A stretch of 64,000 nt of DNA from the NCBI RefSeq assembly GCF_019834675.1, contig NZ_JABUBU010000001.1:868001-932000 (forward strand), read 5' to 3'. The notes below the pieces were generated by a model. The model was not told the origin of the DNA and made no database searches. It saw nothing but the letters and a program-made list of their open reading frames with translations. Source of the stretch: Rhodococcoides corynebacterioides. Its GTDB lineage: Bacteria; Actinomycetota; Actinomycetes; Mycobacteriales; Mycobacteriaceae. A program made the position numbers and the translations under genes. Position 1 is the first letter of the stretch, and each line of letters starts with the position of its first letter. Shown here one piece after another: positions 28,384-36,912 of the stretch.

Positions 28384-30875
28384 CCCGCACCGCAGTCGTC
28401 GTAGGACACGGCATGGTCGGACACCGATTCGTCGAGGCGCTGCGTGCCCGCGACATCGACGGCGACTGGACCGTCACCGTGCTGTGCGAGGAGCCGATCC
28501 CGGCGTACGACCGGGTGGGCCTGTCCTCCTACGTCGGCACGTGGGACCACCGGGAGCTCGCGCTCGCGGGCAACGACTACGCCGGCGACGACGTCGTCAC
28601 GCTGCGCACCGGCGTGCGAGCCGTGTCGGTCGACCGGGAACGACGTGTCGTCGTCACCTCGGACGGGGACTCCGTCGCGTACGACGCGCTGATCCTGGCC
28701 ACCGGCTCCTACCCGTTCGTCCCGCCGGTGCCCGGCCACGACCTCGATCGCTGCTTCGTCTACCGCACCGTCGACGATCTCGACCGCATTCGCGCCTGCG
28801 CCGACGCGGCGGGCGAGGGGGCGGTCGGTGTGGTGGTCGGCGGCGGTCTGCTCGGCCTGGAGGCGGCGAATGCGTTGCGGCAGATGGGCATGACGCCGCA
28901 CGTCGTCGAGTTCGCGCCGCGACTGATGCCGCTGCAGGTCGACGAGGGCGGCGGCGCCCTGCTGAAGCGGCTGGTCTCCGAACTGGGCGTCGTCGTCCAC
29001 ACCGGCGTCGGCACGTCCGCCGTGGCGGACAACGGCCACGGCATCGACGTCACCCTGGCGGACGGAACGGTGATCGACGCGTCGCTGCTCGTCTTCTCGG
29101 CGGGCGTGCGCCCCGCGGACGCCCTCGCCCGCGACGCGGGGCTCGCACTCGGCGAGCGCGGCGGCGTGCTCACGGACACGAGCTGCCGCACCGAGGACCC
29201 GCACGTGTGGGCCATCGGCGAGTGCGCCGCCGTCGAGGGTCGCTGCTACGGACTGGTGGCGCCGGGATACTCGACCGCCGAGGTCGTCGCGGACCGATTG
29301 GTCGGCGGCGCAGCGGAATTCCCCGGTGCGGACCTGTCCACCAAGCTCAAGCTGATGGGTGTCGACGTCGCCAGCTTCGGCGATGCGCTCGGCGCCACCG
29401 AGGGTGCGCTCGAGGTGGTGCTGAACGACGCCGCCAAGCGGACCTACGCCAAGCTCGTCCTGTCCGACGACGCCACGACGCTGCTCGGCGGCATCCTCGT
29501 CGGCGACGCGTCCGCCTACGCGACCCTCCGGCCGATGGTCGGCCGACCGCTGCCCGGGGATCCGGCGTCGTTGATCTCGCCGACCGGCGAGAAGCTGGGC
29601 GTCGCCGCGCTGCCCGACGACGCCGAGGTGTGCTCGTGCAACGCCGTCACCAAGGGGGCGATCTGTTCGGCGATTGCCGACGGCGCGTGCGACCTGGCCG
29701 CCATCAAGGGCTGCACCACCGCCGGCACCACCTGTGGCGGTTGCCTGCCCACCGTCAAGCAGTTGCTGGCCGCGGCGGGCGTCGAGATGTCGACGGCATT
29801 GTGCGAGCACTTCTCCCAGTCCCGCCGCGAGCTGTTCGAGATCGTCTCCGCGACCGGGATCCGGACGTTCTCGGGTCTGGTCCGCGCGCACGGTCGCGGC
29901 GCCGGATGCGACATCTGCAAGCCGGTGGTGGCGTCGATCCTGGCGTCGACGTCGTCGAATCACATCCTCGACGGTGAGCAGGCCGCACTGCAGGACACCA
30001 ACGATCACTTCCTCGCCAACATCCAGAAGAACGGCACCTACTCGGTGGTGCCGCGCATGCCGGGCGGCGAGTGCACGCCGGAGCAGCTCATCGTCATCGG
30101 CGAGGTGGCGCGTGACTTCGGGCTGTACACCAAGGTCACCGGTGGTCAGCGCATCGACCTGTTCGGCGCGCGGGTGGAGCAGCTGCCCGCGATCTGGAAG
30201 CGCCTGGTCGACGCGGGGATGGAGAGCGGTCAGGCCTACGGCAAGTCGCTGCGCACCGTCAAGAGCTGTGTCGGCTCGACCTGGTGCCGCTACGGCGTGC
30301 AGGACTCGGTGGGCATGGCCGTCGATCTCGAACACCGCTACCGCGGGCTGCGCGCCCCGCACAAGATCAAGTTCGGCGTCTCGGGCTGCGCGCGCGAGTG
30401 CGCCGAGGCCCGCGGCAAGGACGTCGGCATCATCGCCACCGAGAGCGGCTGGAACCTCTACGTCGGCGGCAACGGCGGCCAGTCCCCGAAGCACGCGCAG
30501 CTGCTCGCGTCGGGACTCGACGACGCGACCCTGATCCGGTACATCGACCGCTACCTCATGTTCTACGTGCGTACCGCGGATCGTCTGCAGCGCACGGCGC
30601 CGTGGATCGAGAGCCTCGAGGGCGGACTCGAGCACCTGCGCAGCGTGGTGTGCGACGACTCCCTCGGCATCGCGGCCGATCTCGAAGCGGCGATGGCCGC
30701 GCACGTCGAGGGGTACCGCGACGAGTGGAAGGGCGTCCTCGAGGACGAGGAGAAGCTGGCGCGCTTCGTCTCGTTCGTCAACGCGCCCGCCGAGTCGGAC
30801 CCCACCGTCGCCTTCGACGAGTCCGGCGCCCGCAAGGTCCCGGTCCTGCTGGGGATGCCGGGCACGGCCCGGTGA
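28380..30875 (+). CDS. nirB: NADH-dependent nitrite reductase large subunit
   Basis: NirB reduces nitrite to ammonium with six electrons from NADH. Residues 1-400 form the FAD/NADH module (VVGHGMVGHRFVEAL; GVVVGGGLLGLEAANALRQM). A BFD domain with EVCSCNAVTKGAI and TTCGGCLPTVKQ follows, then ferredoxin-like nitrite/sulfite reductase halves. The siroheme/[4Fe-4S] ligands are in SCVGSTWCRYG and VSGCARECAEA. At 831 residues it is full length. It shares its N-terminal module design with the preceding nasB product, so the two electron-transfer chains look related by duplication. The ATG overlaps the nasB stop; a 96-bp gap precedes nirD and contains no gene. Confidence 0.95.
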   Translation: MTRTAVVVGHGMVGHRFVEALRARDIDGDWTVTVLCEEPIPAYDRVGLSSYVGTWDHRELALAGNDYAGDDVVTLRTGVRAVSVDRERRVVVTSDGDSVAYDALILATGSYPFVPPVPGHDLDRCFVYRTVDDLDRIRACADAAGEGAVGVVVGGGLLGLEAANALRQMGMTPHVVEFAPRLMPLQVDEGGGALLKRLVSELGVVVHTGVGTSAVADNGHGIDVTLADGTVIDASLLVFSAGVRPADALARDAGLALGERGGVLTDTSCRTEDPHVWAIGECAAVEGRCYGLVAPGYSTAEVVADRLVGGAAEFPGADLSTKLKLMGVDVASFGDALGATEGALEVVLNDAAKRTYAKLVLSDDATTLLGGILVGDASAYATLRPMVGRPLPGDPASLISPTGEKLGVAALPDDAEVCSCNAVTKGAICSAIADGACDLAAIKGCTTAGTTCGGCLPTVKQLLAAAGVEMSTALCEHFSQSRRELFEIVSATGIRTFSGLVRAHGRGAGCDICKPVVASILASTSSNHILDGEQAALQDTNDHFLANIQKNGTYSVVPRMPGGECTPEQLIVIGEVARDFGLYTKVTGGQRIDLFGARVEQLPAIWKRLVDAGMESGQAYGKSLRTVKSCVGSTWCRYGVQDSVGMAVDLEHRYRGLRAPHKIKFGVSGCARECAEARGKDVGIIATESGWNLYVGGNGGQSPKHAQLLASGLDDATLIRYIDRYLMFYVRTADRLQRTAPWIESLEGGLEHLRSVVCDDSLGIAADLEAAMAAHVEGYRDEWKGVLEDEEKLARFVSFVNAPAESDPTVAFDESGARKVPVLLGMPGTAR

Positions 30876-30971
30876 TCGCCCGGGGAGCACACACACGGGC
30901 AACGGCGACGTAACCGACGAGAAACACCTGCCCCGTAGAACTGTCTGCGGGACCGATTCCAGGAGGTATCC

Positions 30972-31394
30972 ATGACCGTCATCGACACCCGACCCCTCGC
31001 TGCACCCCTCGATCCGCGACTCGACGAGGACTGGGTTCCCGCCGCCCGGCTGACCTTCCTGGTCCCCGGGCGCGGCGCGGCGGTGCTGCTGCCGGACCGT
31101 CGCCAGGTGGCGATCTTCCGCCTCGACGACGACAGCGTGTACGCCGTCGACAATCTGGACCCCTTCGGTCGCGCCGCGGTGATGTCCCGCGGCCTGGTGG
31201 GCGATCGCGCCGGCGAGCCGACCGTCGCGTCGCCTCTGCTCAAGCAGGTATTCTCGCTGGTGGACGGCCGTTGTCTGGACGAGCCCGAGGTCCGGCTGGA
31301 CACCTACGACGTGCAGGTGCGGGACGGACTCGTCGTCGTCGCGCCCCGCCCCCGCCTCGACCGCTCGACCGGAACGGAGCACCTCACCCCGTGA
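30972..31394 (+). CDS. nirD: Nitrite reductase small subunit NirD
   Basis: NirD is the 140-residue Rieske-fold partner of NirB. The sequence RQVAIFRLDDDSVYAVDNLDPFGRA and VASPLLKQVFSLVDGRCLD show the Rieske-like fold, but the Cys-His iron ligands are missing, as is normal for NirD. An excellent AGGAGG lies seven bases before the ATG at 30972. Its stop overlaps the nnaR start (GTGA). Confidence 0.93.
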   Translation: MTVIDTRPLAAPLDPRLDEDWVPAARLTFLVPGRGAAVLLPDRRQVAIFRLDDDSVYAVDNLDPFGRAAVMSRGLVGDRAGEPTVASPLLKQVFSLVDGRCLDEPEVRLDTYDVQVRDGLVVVAPRPRLDRSTGTEHLTP

Positions 31395-32602
31395 CTCGAC
31401 CGTCCGACTCGACCTCCTCCCCGGGTGTCGTCGACGCGGAACGCCCCCTCACGGGGTTTCGTATCGGCATCACGGCGGCGCGCCGAGCCGACGAGCTGGC
31501 GACGCTGCTGACCCGTCGCGGCGCGGAGGTGCTGCACGCTCCCGCGATCCGGCTGGTGCCGCTGGCCGACGACGTGGAGCTCGAGGCGCGCACCCGCGAG
31601 ATCGTCGCGGAGCCGCCGGATCTGACCGTCGCGACCACGGGCATCGGGTTCCGCGGGTGGGTCGAGGCGGCGGAGGGCTGGGGGATCGCGGACGAGCTGC
31701 TGGCCGCGCTGGGCTCGGGTCGCGTCATCGCACGCGGCCCCAAGGCGACGGGCGCCCTGCGTGCCGCCGGCCTGCGCGAGGAGTGGTCGCCGGACTCCGA
31801 ATCGTCCGCGGAGGTGCTCTCGCATCTGCTCGCGGACGGCGTCGCCGGGCTGCGCATCGCGGTGCAGCTGCACGGCGCGACCACCGAATGGGAACCGCTG
31901 CCGGATTTCTGCGACGGACTGCGCGCCGCCGGGGCCACCGTCGTCCCCGTGCCGGTGTATCGCTGGGTCCCCCCCGACGATCCTGCGCCGATGGACCGGC
32001 TGATCGAGGCCGCCGTCTGCGGCGAACTCGACGCCGTCACGTTCACCAGCGCCCCCGCCGTCGCGTCGATGATGATGCGGGCGGCGGACACCGACCTCGT
32101 CGCGCCGCTGCAGCACGCTTTCCGCACCCGCGTCGTGCCGGTCTGCGTGGGTCCCGTCACCGCCGGACCCTTCGACGCCATGGGCATCGCCACCACGGCC
32201 CCCGCGCGAGCGCGCGTCGGAGCCCTGGTGCGGCACGTCGCCGACGAGTTGCCGGCCCGGGTACCCACGGCGATCTGCGCAGGTCACGCCGTGCGGCTCC
32301 TGGCCACCACCGTGCTCGTGGACGGAGCGCCCCGGACGGTCCCGCGGGCCGCGCTGGCGGTGCTCGACGCGCTGGCGCGACGGCCCGGAGCGGTCGTCTC
32401 CCGCGAGGATCTGCTGGCCGCGCTGCCCGGCGGCGGAGACGACACCCACGCGGTGGAGACCGCCGTCGCCCGGCTGCGGTCGGCGCTCGGCGTTTCGGGA
32501 ATCGTCGCCACCGTGGTCAAGCGCGGCTACCGACTGAACGTCGATCACCCGGTCGGCGTCGGCCTCGACCGGGCCGCCGATCACGAGGAGCGCGTGCCGT
32601 GA
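31391..32602 (+). CDS. nnaR: Nitrate/nitrite assimilation regulator NnaR (HemD-like with winged helix)
   Basis: The N-terminal 270 residues are a uroporphyrinogen-III synthase-like module (FRIGITAARRADELATLL; VATTGIGFRGWVEAAEGWG; VTFTSAPAVASMM). The C-terminal 75 residues are an OmpR-type winged helix (VSREDLLAALPGG; AVARLRSALG; VVKRGYRLNV). This domain pair is NnaR, shown in mycobacteria to act with GlnR on nitrate genes. The HemD part is probably a sensor rather than an enzyme; a second, catalytic hemD is expected elsewhere. It is 403 residues, and it sits inside the operon it should control, coupled on both sides by 4-bp overlaps. Confidence 0.9.
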   Translation: MTRPSDSTSSPGVVDAERPLTGFRIGITAARRADELATLLTRRGAEVLHAPAIRLVPLADDVELEARTREIVAEPPDLTVATTGIGFRGWVEAAEGWGIADELLAALGSGRVIARGPKATGALRAAGLREEWSPDSESSAEVLSHLLADGVAGLRIAVQLHGATTEWEPLPDFCDGLRAAGATVVPVPVYRWVPPDDPAPMDRLIEAAVCGELDAVTFTSAPAVASMMMRAADTDLVAPLQHAFRTRVVPVCVGPVTAGPFDAMGIATTAPARARVGALVRHVADELPARVPTAICAGHAVRLLATTVLVDGAPRTVPRAALAVLDALARRPGAVVSREDLLAALPGGGDDTHAVETAVARLRSALGVSGIVATVVKRGYRLNVDHPVGVGLDRAADHEERVP

Positions 32603-33447
32603 CCGACCCCGTTCTGCTGCTCGTGGCCCACGGCACCCGCAATCCCGCGGGCGTCGAGGTGATCGCCCGGCTGGCCGATTCCGTCTCGGCGGCATTGGCG
32701 GAGTCCGCCTCGGGGCCGTTGGCGGAGTCCGCCTCGGGGGCATTGGCGGAGTCCGCCTCGGGGGCACTGGCCGACTCCGTCGGCGAGGGTCGGTCCGAAT
32801 CCGCGCACGGGGTGTCGGTGCGGGTGGCGTTCGTCGACGTCCTCGGCCCGTCGCCGGCCGACGTCCTGCGCGAGTTGCCGGACGACGCGCCGGTGGTCGC
32901 CGTCCCCGCGTTCCTCGCGTCGGGCTATCACGTCCACGCCGATCTCCCGCGCGAGATCACCGAGAGCGGCCACCGGCACGTGCACGTCACGCCCGCCCTC
33001 GGCCCGGACCCGGCTCTGGCGCGGGTGATGGGGGAGCGGCTGCGGGCGGCCGGTGCGGCGTCGTCGGATCACGTGGTGCTGGCTGCCGCCGGATCGTCCG
33101 ACGTGCGGGCGCTGGCCGACGTGCGCACAGCCGCGGACCAGCTGTCGGACGAGATGCACTGCCCGGTGGAGGTCGCCTACGTCGCCACCGGCGAACCGCG
33201 GGTCGCCGACGTGGTGGACGCGGCCACGGCGTCGGGCGCCCGTGTCGTCGTCGCGTCGTACCTGCTGGCGCCGGGCCTGTTCCACACGCGGCTCGGGTCG
33301 ACGGGAGCGGCCGTCGTGACCGACCCCCTCGGGGTGCACCCGGGGGTCACCGCGCTGATCGTCGATCGCTATCGCACTGCGGTCGACCTCATCTCGGCGG
33401 CAGCAGCACGATCTCGACCGGATCGGTCGGCTCCCGACCGGGATTGA
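32599..33447 (+). CDS. Sirohydrochlorin chelatase-like protein (CbiX/SirB)
   Basis: CbiX/SirB enzymes insert Fe or Co into sirohydrochlorin, and here iron for the siroheme of NirB is the likely role. LLVAHGTRNPAG carries the first catalytic His and VAVPAFLASGYHVHADLP the second. The second half, VVLAAAGSSDVRA and VASYLLAPGLFHTRL, repeats the chelatase half-domain. A Ser/Ala-rich insertion made of 8-residue repeats follows the first motif. The GTG at 32599 overlaps the nnaR stop. The C-terminus overlaps the end of the opposite-strand mobA-moeA gene by 59 bp, and the final residues are Arg/Asp-rich and unconserved, which suggests read-through of an older stop. Length is 282 residues. Confidence 0.88.
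   Translation: MTDPVLLLVAHGTRNPAGVEVIARLADSVSAALAESASGPLAESASGALAESASGALADSVGEGRSESAHGVSVRVAFVDVLGPSPADVLRELPDDAPVVAVPAFLASGYHVHADLPREITESGHRHVHVTPALGPDPALARVMGERLRAAGAASSDHVVLAAAGSSDVRALADVRTAADQLSDEMHCPVEVAYVATGEPRVADVVDAATASGARVVVASYLLAPGLFHTRLGSTGAAVVTDPLGVHPGVTALIVDRYRTAVDLISAAAARSRPDRSAPDRD
32692..32763 (+). repeat. 24-bp in-frame tandem repeat in the chelatase gene
   Basis: Three near-identical 24-bp units, each encoding (A/P)LAESASG, begin at 32692, 32716 and 32740, with a decayed fourth unit after them. The unit is a multiple of three, so copy-number change keeps the frame. Only the first two bases of unit 2 differ. Confidence 0.85.
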
Positions 33448-35170
33448 GCACCGCCAGCGCCTCGTGGTCCACCAGGGCCGCGAGATGCGCCGTCCGGACG
33501 GACTCCGCGACGCGCCATCGGCCGTCCGCGGTCATCGCCGCGGGCAGCACCCGCGTGACGTCGGACGACGGGATCGGCGCCGCCGGAACACCCGTCGGAC
33601 GGTGGGGCGCAGGGCCTCCCGTGAGTGCGCGGGCCACGTCGGGGAGCAGCACGCACGCGGTGGCGACCGCCGCGTAGGGGTTGCCGGGCAGCCCCACCAC
33701 CACCCGCCCGGTCGGCATCACCGAGATCGAGGTCGATCCGCCCGGCCGACAGGCCATTCCGCGAACGACGGGACGCGCCGCGGCCCGCGCGACCGCGCCG
33801 GCGAGGGGGTCGGCCGCGCCGGCGCCGGTGGCACCCACGATCACCACCACGTCGCCGTCGCCGTCCCGGAGTGCGTCGTCGAAATCGGCGTCCGTGTCGC
33901 CGCACCGGCGCACGTCCACCGGGTCCAGGCCGCACCATCGAAGGTACTGCGGCAGAACGGGTCCCACGGTGTCGCGAATGGATCCGGGCGGTGGTTCGGC
34001 GGCATCGGTCAACTCGTCGCCGGAGACCACCACGTGCACCCGCGGGGCCGTCCGGAGCAGCGCCGACTCCACCCCCGCCGACAACGCGGCCGACACGACG
34101 GCGGGGGAGATCGGCGACCCGGCGGGCGCGATCACGGCGCCGGCGGTCCAGTCCTCGCCGATCCGGCGGGCGTCGTCGCGGACCGGGGCGTCGGAACGAC
34201 GGTGCAGATGCCGACCCGTTCGGGTGACGTACTCGTCGCGAATCACGCTGGCCTGCAGGGGTACCGGGGCGCCGGTGGCGATGCGCACGGCTCGGCCGTC
34301 GCCGACGGTCACCGGTGCGCGGACCCCGGCGGTGACGACGACGGCGTCGTCGACCACCCACGGCGGCGCGCCCACCACCGCCCAGCCGTCCATCGCGGAC
34401 GTGTCGAACGTCGGGAACGGGCGGGCGGCGACCACCGGGTCGGCGAGCGTTCCGCCGGGATGGTCCGCGAGTCGGCCGGCCACGGGTGGCCGCGGACCGA
34501 GGTGGGCGCGCACGAGGTGCCGTGCCCGTCGCACGTCGGGAACCCGTTCGGCCACAGCCCGAGCCGCGGCCAACTCCTCCGGGGTGTCGACGTCGTCGAC
34601 GTCGTCGAGCGCGATGGTGGCCGTCGCCTGCGGCAGCGCCGCTCGCACCGAGGGTCCGCGTTCTCGATCGTCGTCCACACCGGTGAGGGCCCCCTCGATC
34701 CCGCGCCGCAGTGCGCCGCGGCGCCACGCGCCGACCAGGTACTGCACGCGCCCCGTCCGATCGGTCGCGAACACGGCCTCCACCGGACGCGAGCGCAGCG
34801 CGTCGACCAGGGTGCGCAGCGCGTTCTCGTGGACGAACGGCAGGTCGGCGGAGACGGTGAGTACGACGTCGTCGTCGGACGGATCTGAATTCTCCTCCGT
34901 CGCAGCGAGTCCCGCGCGCAGAGCCCGTACGGGGCCACCGAAGTGCGGCGACTCGCGGGTGTGGACGAGGTCGAGTCCGGTGGGGACGTCGAGGTGATCC
35001 GGGCGAGGGCCGACGATGACGACGCGGTCGCAGAACGCGGCGGCCGTCACGACGCGGGCGAGCAGCGTGCGTCCGTCGACCGTCGCGAGGACCTTGTCGG
35101 TACCCGGCATCCGGGACCCGCGGCCTCCGGCGAGGACGATCGCGTCGACGCCAGAGGAACGTTCCGGCAT
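33389..35170 (-). CDS. MobA-MoeA fusion for molybdenum cofactor synthesis
   Basis: Residues 1-205 are a MobA-type nucleotidyltransferase with VLAGGRGSRMPGTDKVLA and SADLPFVH. Residues about 215-590 are MoeA, with FDTSAMDGWAVVG, RIATGAPVP, DTVGPVLPQYLRWCG and GLPGNPYAAVAT. MoeA inserts molybdenum into molybdopterin and MobA adds GMP, so one 593-residue protein would carry out both final steps for NasC. The usual MoeA TGGxSxG loop is replaced by GATGAGAADPL, which is atypical and may affect activity. The ATG at 35170 is the natural start. It is convergent with the nitrate operon and overlaps its last gene by 59 bp. Confidence 0.88.
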   Translation of the reverse strand: MPERSSGVDAIVLAGGRGSRMPGTDKVLATVDGRTLLARVVTAAAFCDRVVIVGPRPDHLDVPTGLDLVHTRESPHFGGPVRALRAGLAATEENSDPSDDDVVLTVSADLPFVHENALRTLVDALRSRPVEAVFATDRTGRVQYLVGAWRRGALRRGIEGALTGVDDDRERGPSVRAALPQATATIALDDVDDVDTPEELAAARAVAERVPDVRRARHLVRAHLGPRPPVAGRLADHPGGTLADPVVAARPFPTFDTSAMDGWAVVGAPPWVVDDAVVVTAGVRAPVTVGDGRAVRIATGAPVPLQASVIRDEYVTRTGRHLHRRSDAPVRDDARRIGEDWTAGAVIAPAGSPISPAVVSAALSAGVESALLRTAPRVHVVVSGDELTDAAEPPPGSIRDTVGPVLPQYLRWCGLDPVDVRRCGDTDADFDDALRDGDGDVVVIVGATGAGAADPLAGAVARAAARPVVRGMACRPGGSTSISVMPTGRVVVGLPGNPYAAVATACVLLPDVARALTGGPAPHRPTGVPAAPIPSSDVTRVLPAAMTADGRWRVAESVRTAHLAALVDHEALAVLNPGREPTDPVEIVLLPPR

Positions 35171-35179
35171 TCCCCGACC

Positions 35180-35356
35180 CTAGTGCAGCCCGGTGTCGTC
35201 GCTCCGGGTGCCGCCGTTCCGGGTGCCGTCGACCGCGTGGCTGCGTGGGGGACCGGTCGGGGCGCACCGGCCACCGGAGCGCACCGCGGACGCGGTGGCG
35301 ACGACCGCGACGAGGACAAGGGTGAGGGAGGCGACAAGAAGGCCACTCGACATCAT
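35180..35356 (-). CDS. Possible small single-helix membrane protein
   Basis: The frame encodes 58 residues beginning MMSSGLLVASLTLVLVAVVA, a convincing membrane helix, followed by a polar basic tail. It ends 9 bp before the mobA-moeA start on the same strand and is divergent from the MocR gene. There is no strong RBS and no recognised family, and GC-rich DNA often gives chance hydrophobic frames. An ATG at 35383 would overlap the operator. I keep it as a weak candidate. Confidence 0.3.
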   Translation of the reverse strand: MMSSGLLVASLTLVLVAVVATASAVRSGGRCAPTGPPRSHAVDGTRNGGTRSDDTGLH

Positions 35357-35366
35357 GATCCCGAGT

Positions 35367-35416
35367 GTGGACCGGTCCACCATGCCCTGAATGGGTCCAC
35401 CGTGGGAGAGTGGACT
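35367..35416. promoter_or_regulatory. Probable MocR operator cluster
   Basis: A perfect 14-bp palindrome, GTGGACCGGTCCAC, lies at 35367-35380. A second half-site GGTCCAC follows at 35394-35400 and GTGGACT at 35410-35416, just before the MocR ATG. Multiple copies of one half-site in front of a MocR gene suggest autoregulation. Confidence 0.6.
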
Positions 35417-35418
35417 GC

Positions 35419-36894
35419 ATGACCGAACCGGCCCGCTTACGCGACACCGTCACCGCCCGCGCCCTGTCCGAGCGCCTGGACATGGCGGCCGTGCTCGGAC
35501 GCGGCGGGCCCATGTACGCGGGATTGGCGCGTGACCTGCAGCGACTCGTCGAGGACGGCGCCGTCGCCGCCGACGCCCGCATGCCGTCCGAGCGGGTCCT
35601 CGCCCGCGTGCTCGGTGTGTCGCGGGTGACGGTGGCCTCGGCCTATCGCTCGCTCCGGGAGCAGGGCGTGCTCACGTCGGTGCACGGCGCGGGGACGTTC
35701 GTGGTCCCGCGGTCGGACGCTCGGCCGTGGGGGCGTCTGAACGCGGGCGAGGGTCCGGACGTCCTGGAGTTCGTCAACGCCGCCCCACCGCCGTCGGCGT
35801 TTCTCGGCGCCGCGTACGAGGCCGCCGCGCGGCGGCTCGCGTCGACGGCCGCGCACTCCGGCTACGTCCCCGGCGGAGTGGAGCACCTGCGCGAGGCGAT
35901 CGCGCGGCGGTACACGATGCGGGGCCTGCCCACCACGGCCGATCAGATTCTCGTCACGGCCGGCGCCACCGACGCGATCCACGCGGTCGTGGAGGCGCTG
36001 GTCGGGCCGGGCAACCGCGTTCTCGTCGAACACCCCACCTACCCGGGGGCGCTCGAGACGATGCGGGCCGTGGGGGCGACGTGCGTCCCCGTTCCGCTCG
36101 ACCCGGGCGATCCGGGCGCGTTCGTCGACACGGCCGATCGGGCTGCGCGCCAGCACGATCCGGTCCTCGCGTACCTGATGCCGGACCACGCCAACCCGTC
36201 CGGTTCGGTGCTGCCGACGGACACGCGTCGTCGACTGGCCGCCACTCTCCACCGCCACGGCGTGGTGACGCTCGTCGACGAGGTCGCCGTCGACCTCGAT
36301 CTCGACGGCGCGGGTGCGCTGGAGCCGTTCGGCGCGCCGGTTCCGGATCGCGCCGTGGTCACCGTCGGTTCGCTGAGCAAGTCGGTCTGGGGCGGGTTGC
36401 GCCTCGGGTGGGTCCGAGCCGACGCGGCGCACCTGGCCCGCATCGCCACCGGCTACAGCCACCGGCAACTGTCGGTGTCGCTGATCGACCAGTACGCCGC
36501 GCTCGAGTTGCTGGCCGACTACGAGGACGTCGTCGCCCACCGGTGCGCGCAGCTGCGGGCCGGTCGGGACGCGCTGACCGCGGCGCTCGCGCGATCCGTC
36601 CCGAGCTGGCGATTCCGATCACCCGCCGGCGGGCTGTCGGTGTGGTGCACACTGCCCTCCGGACAGCGCTCGACCGACCTCGTCGACCGCGCGCGCGAGC
36701 GCGGGCTCGCCCTCGCCCCCGGCACGCGGTTCGGCACCGGCTACGCCTTCGACGACTGCCAACGCATCCCCTTCACCCGCACGCCCGAGGAGATCGAGGA
36801 CGCGGTGGCGGTGCTGGCCGAGCTCATGGGCGGCGCGAGCGCGGGTCCGCGCGAGCGCGTGCCGTCCCGAGCCGTGCCGGACGCGGTCGTCTGA
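35419..36894 (+). CDS. MocR-family regulator (GntR helix-turn-helix plus aminotransferase domain)
   Basis: The N-terminal GntR domain (about residues 25-100) has MPSERVLARVLGVSRVTVAS and VLTSVHGAGTFVVP. The rest is a fold-type I PLP domain: YVPGGVEHLREAIARRY, EHPTYPGALE, DHANPSGSVLP, and SLSKSVWGGLRLGW, which contains the PLP lysine. MocR proteins sense PLP or amino compounds and control vitamin B6, GABA, taurine or transport genes. The usual YczE-type partner gene is not adjacent. The ATG at 35419 lies directly after the operator half-sites. At 491 residues it is normal in size. Its target is unknown. Confidence 0.9.
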   Translation: MTEPARLRDTVTARALSERLDMAAVLGRGGPMYAGLARDLQRLVEDGAVAADARMPSERVLARVLGVSRVTVASAYRSLREQGVLTSVHGAGTFVVPRSDARPWGRLNAGEGPDVLEFVNAAPPPSAFLGAAYEAAARRLASTAAHSGYVPGGVEHLREAIARRYTMRGLPTTADQILVTAGATDAIHAVVEALVGPGNRVLVEHPTYPGALETMRAVGATCVPVPLDPGDPGAFVDTADRAARQHDPVLAYLMPDHANPSGSVLPTDTRRRLAATLHRHGVVTLVDEVAVDLDLDGAGALEPFGAPVPDRAVVTVGSLSKSVWGGLRLGWVRADAAHLARIATGYSHRQLSVSLIDQYAALELLADYEDVVAHRCAQLRAGRDALTAALARSVPSWRFRSPAGGLSVWCTLPSGQRSTDLVDRARERGLALAPGTRFGTGYAFDDCQRIPFTRTPEEIEDAVAVLAELMGGASAGPRERVPSRAVPDAVV

Positions 36895-36912
36895 CCCGGT
36901 CGAGCGCGTCGG

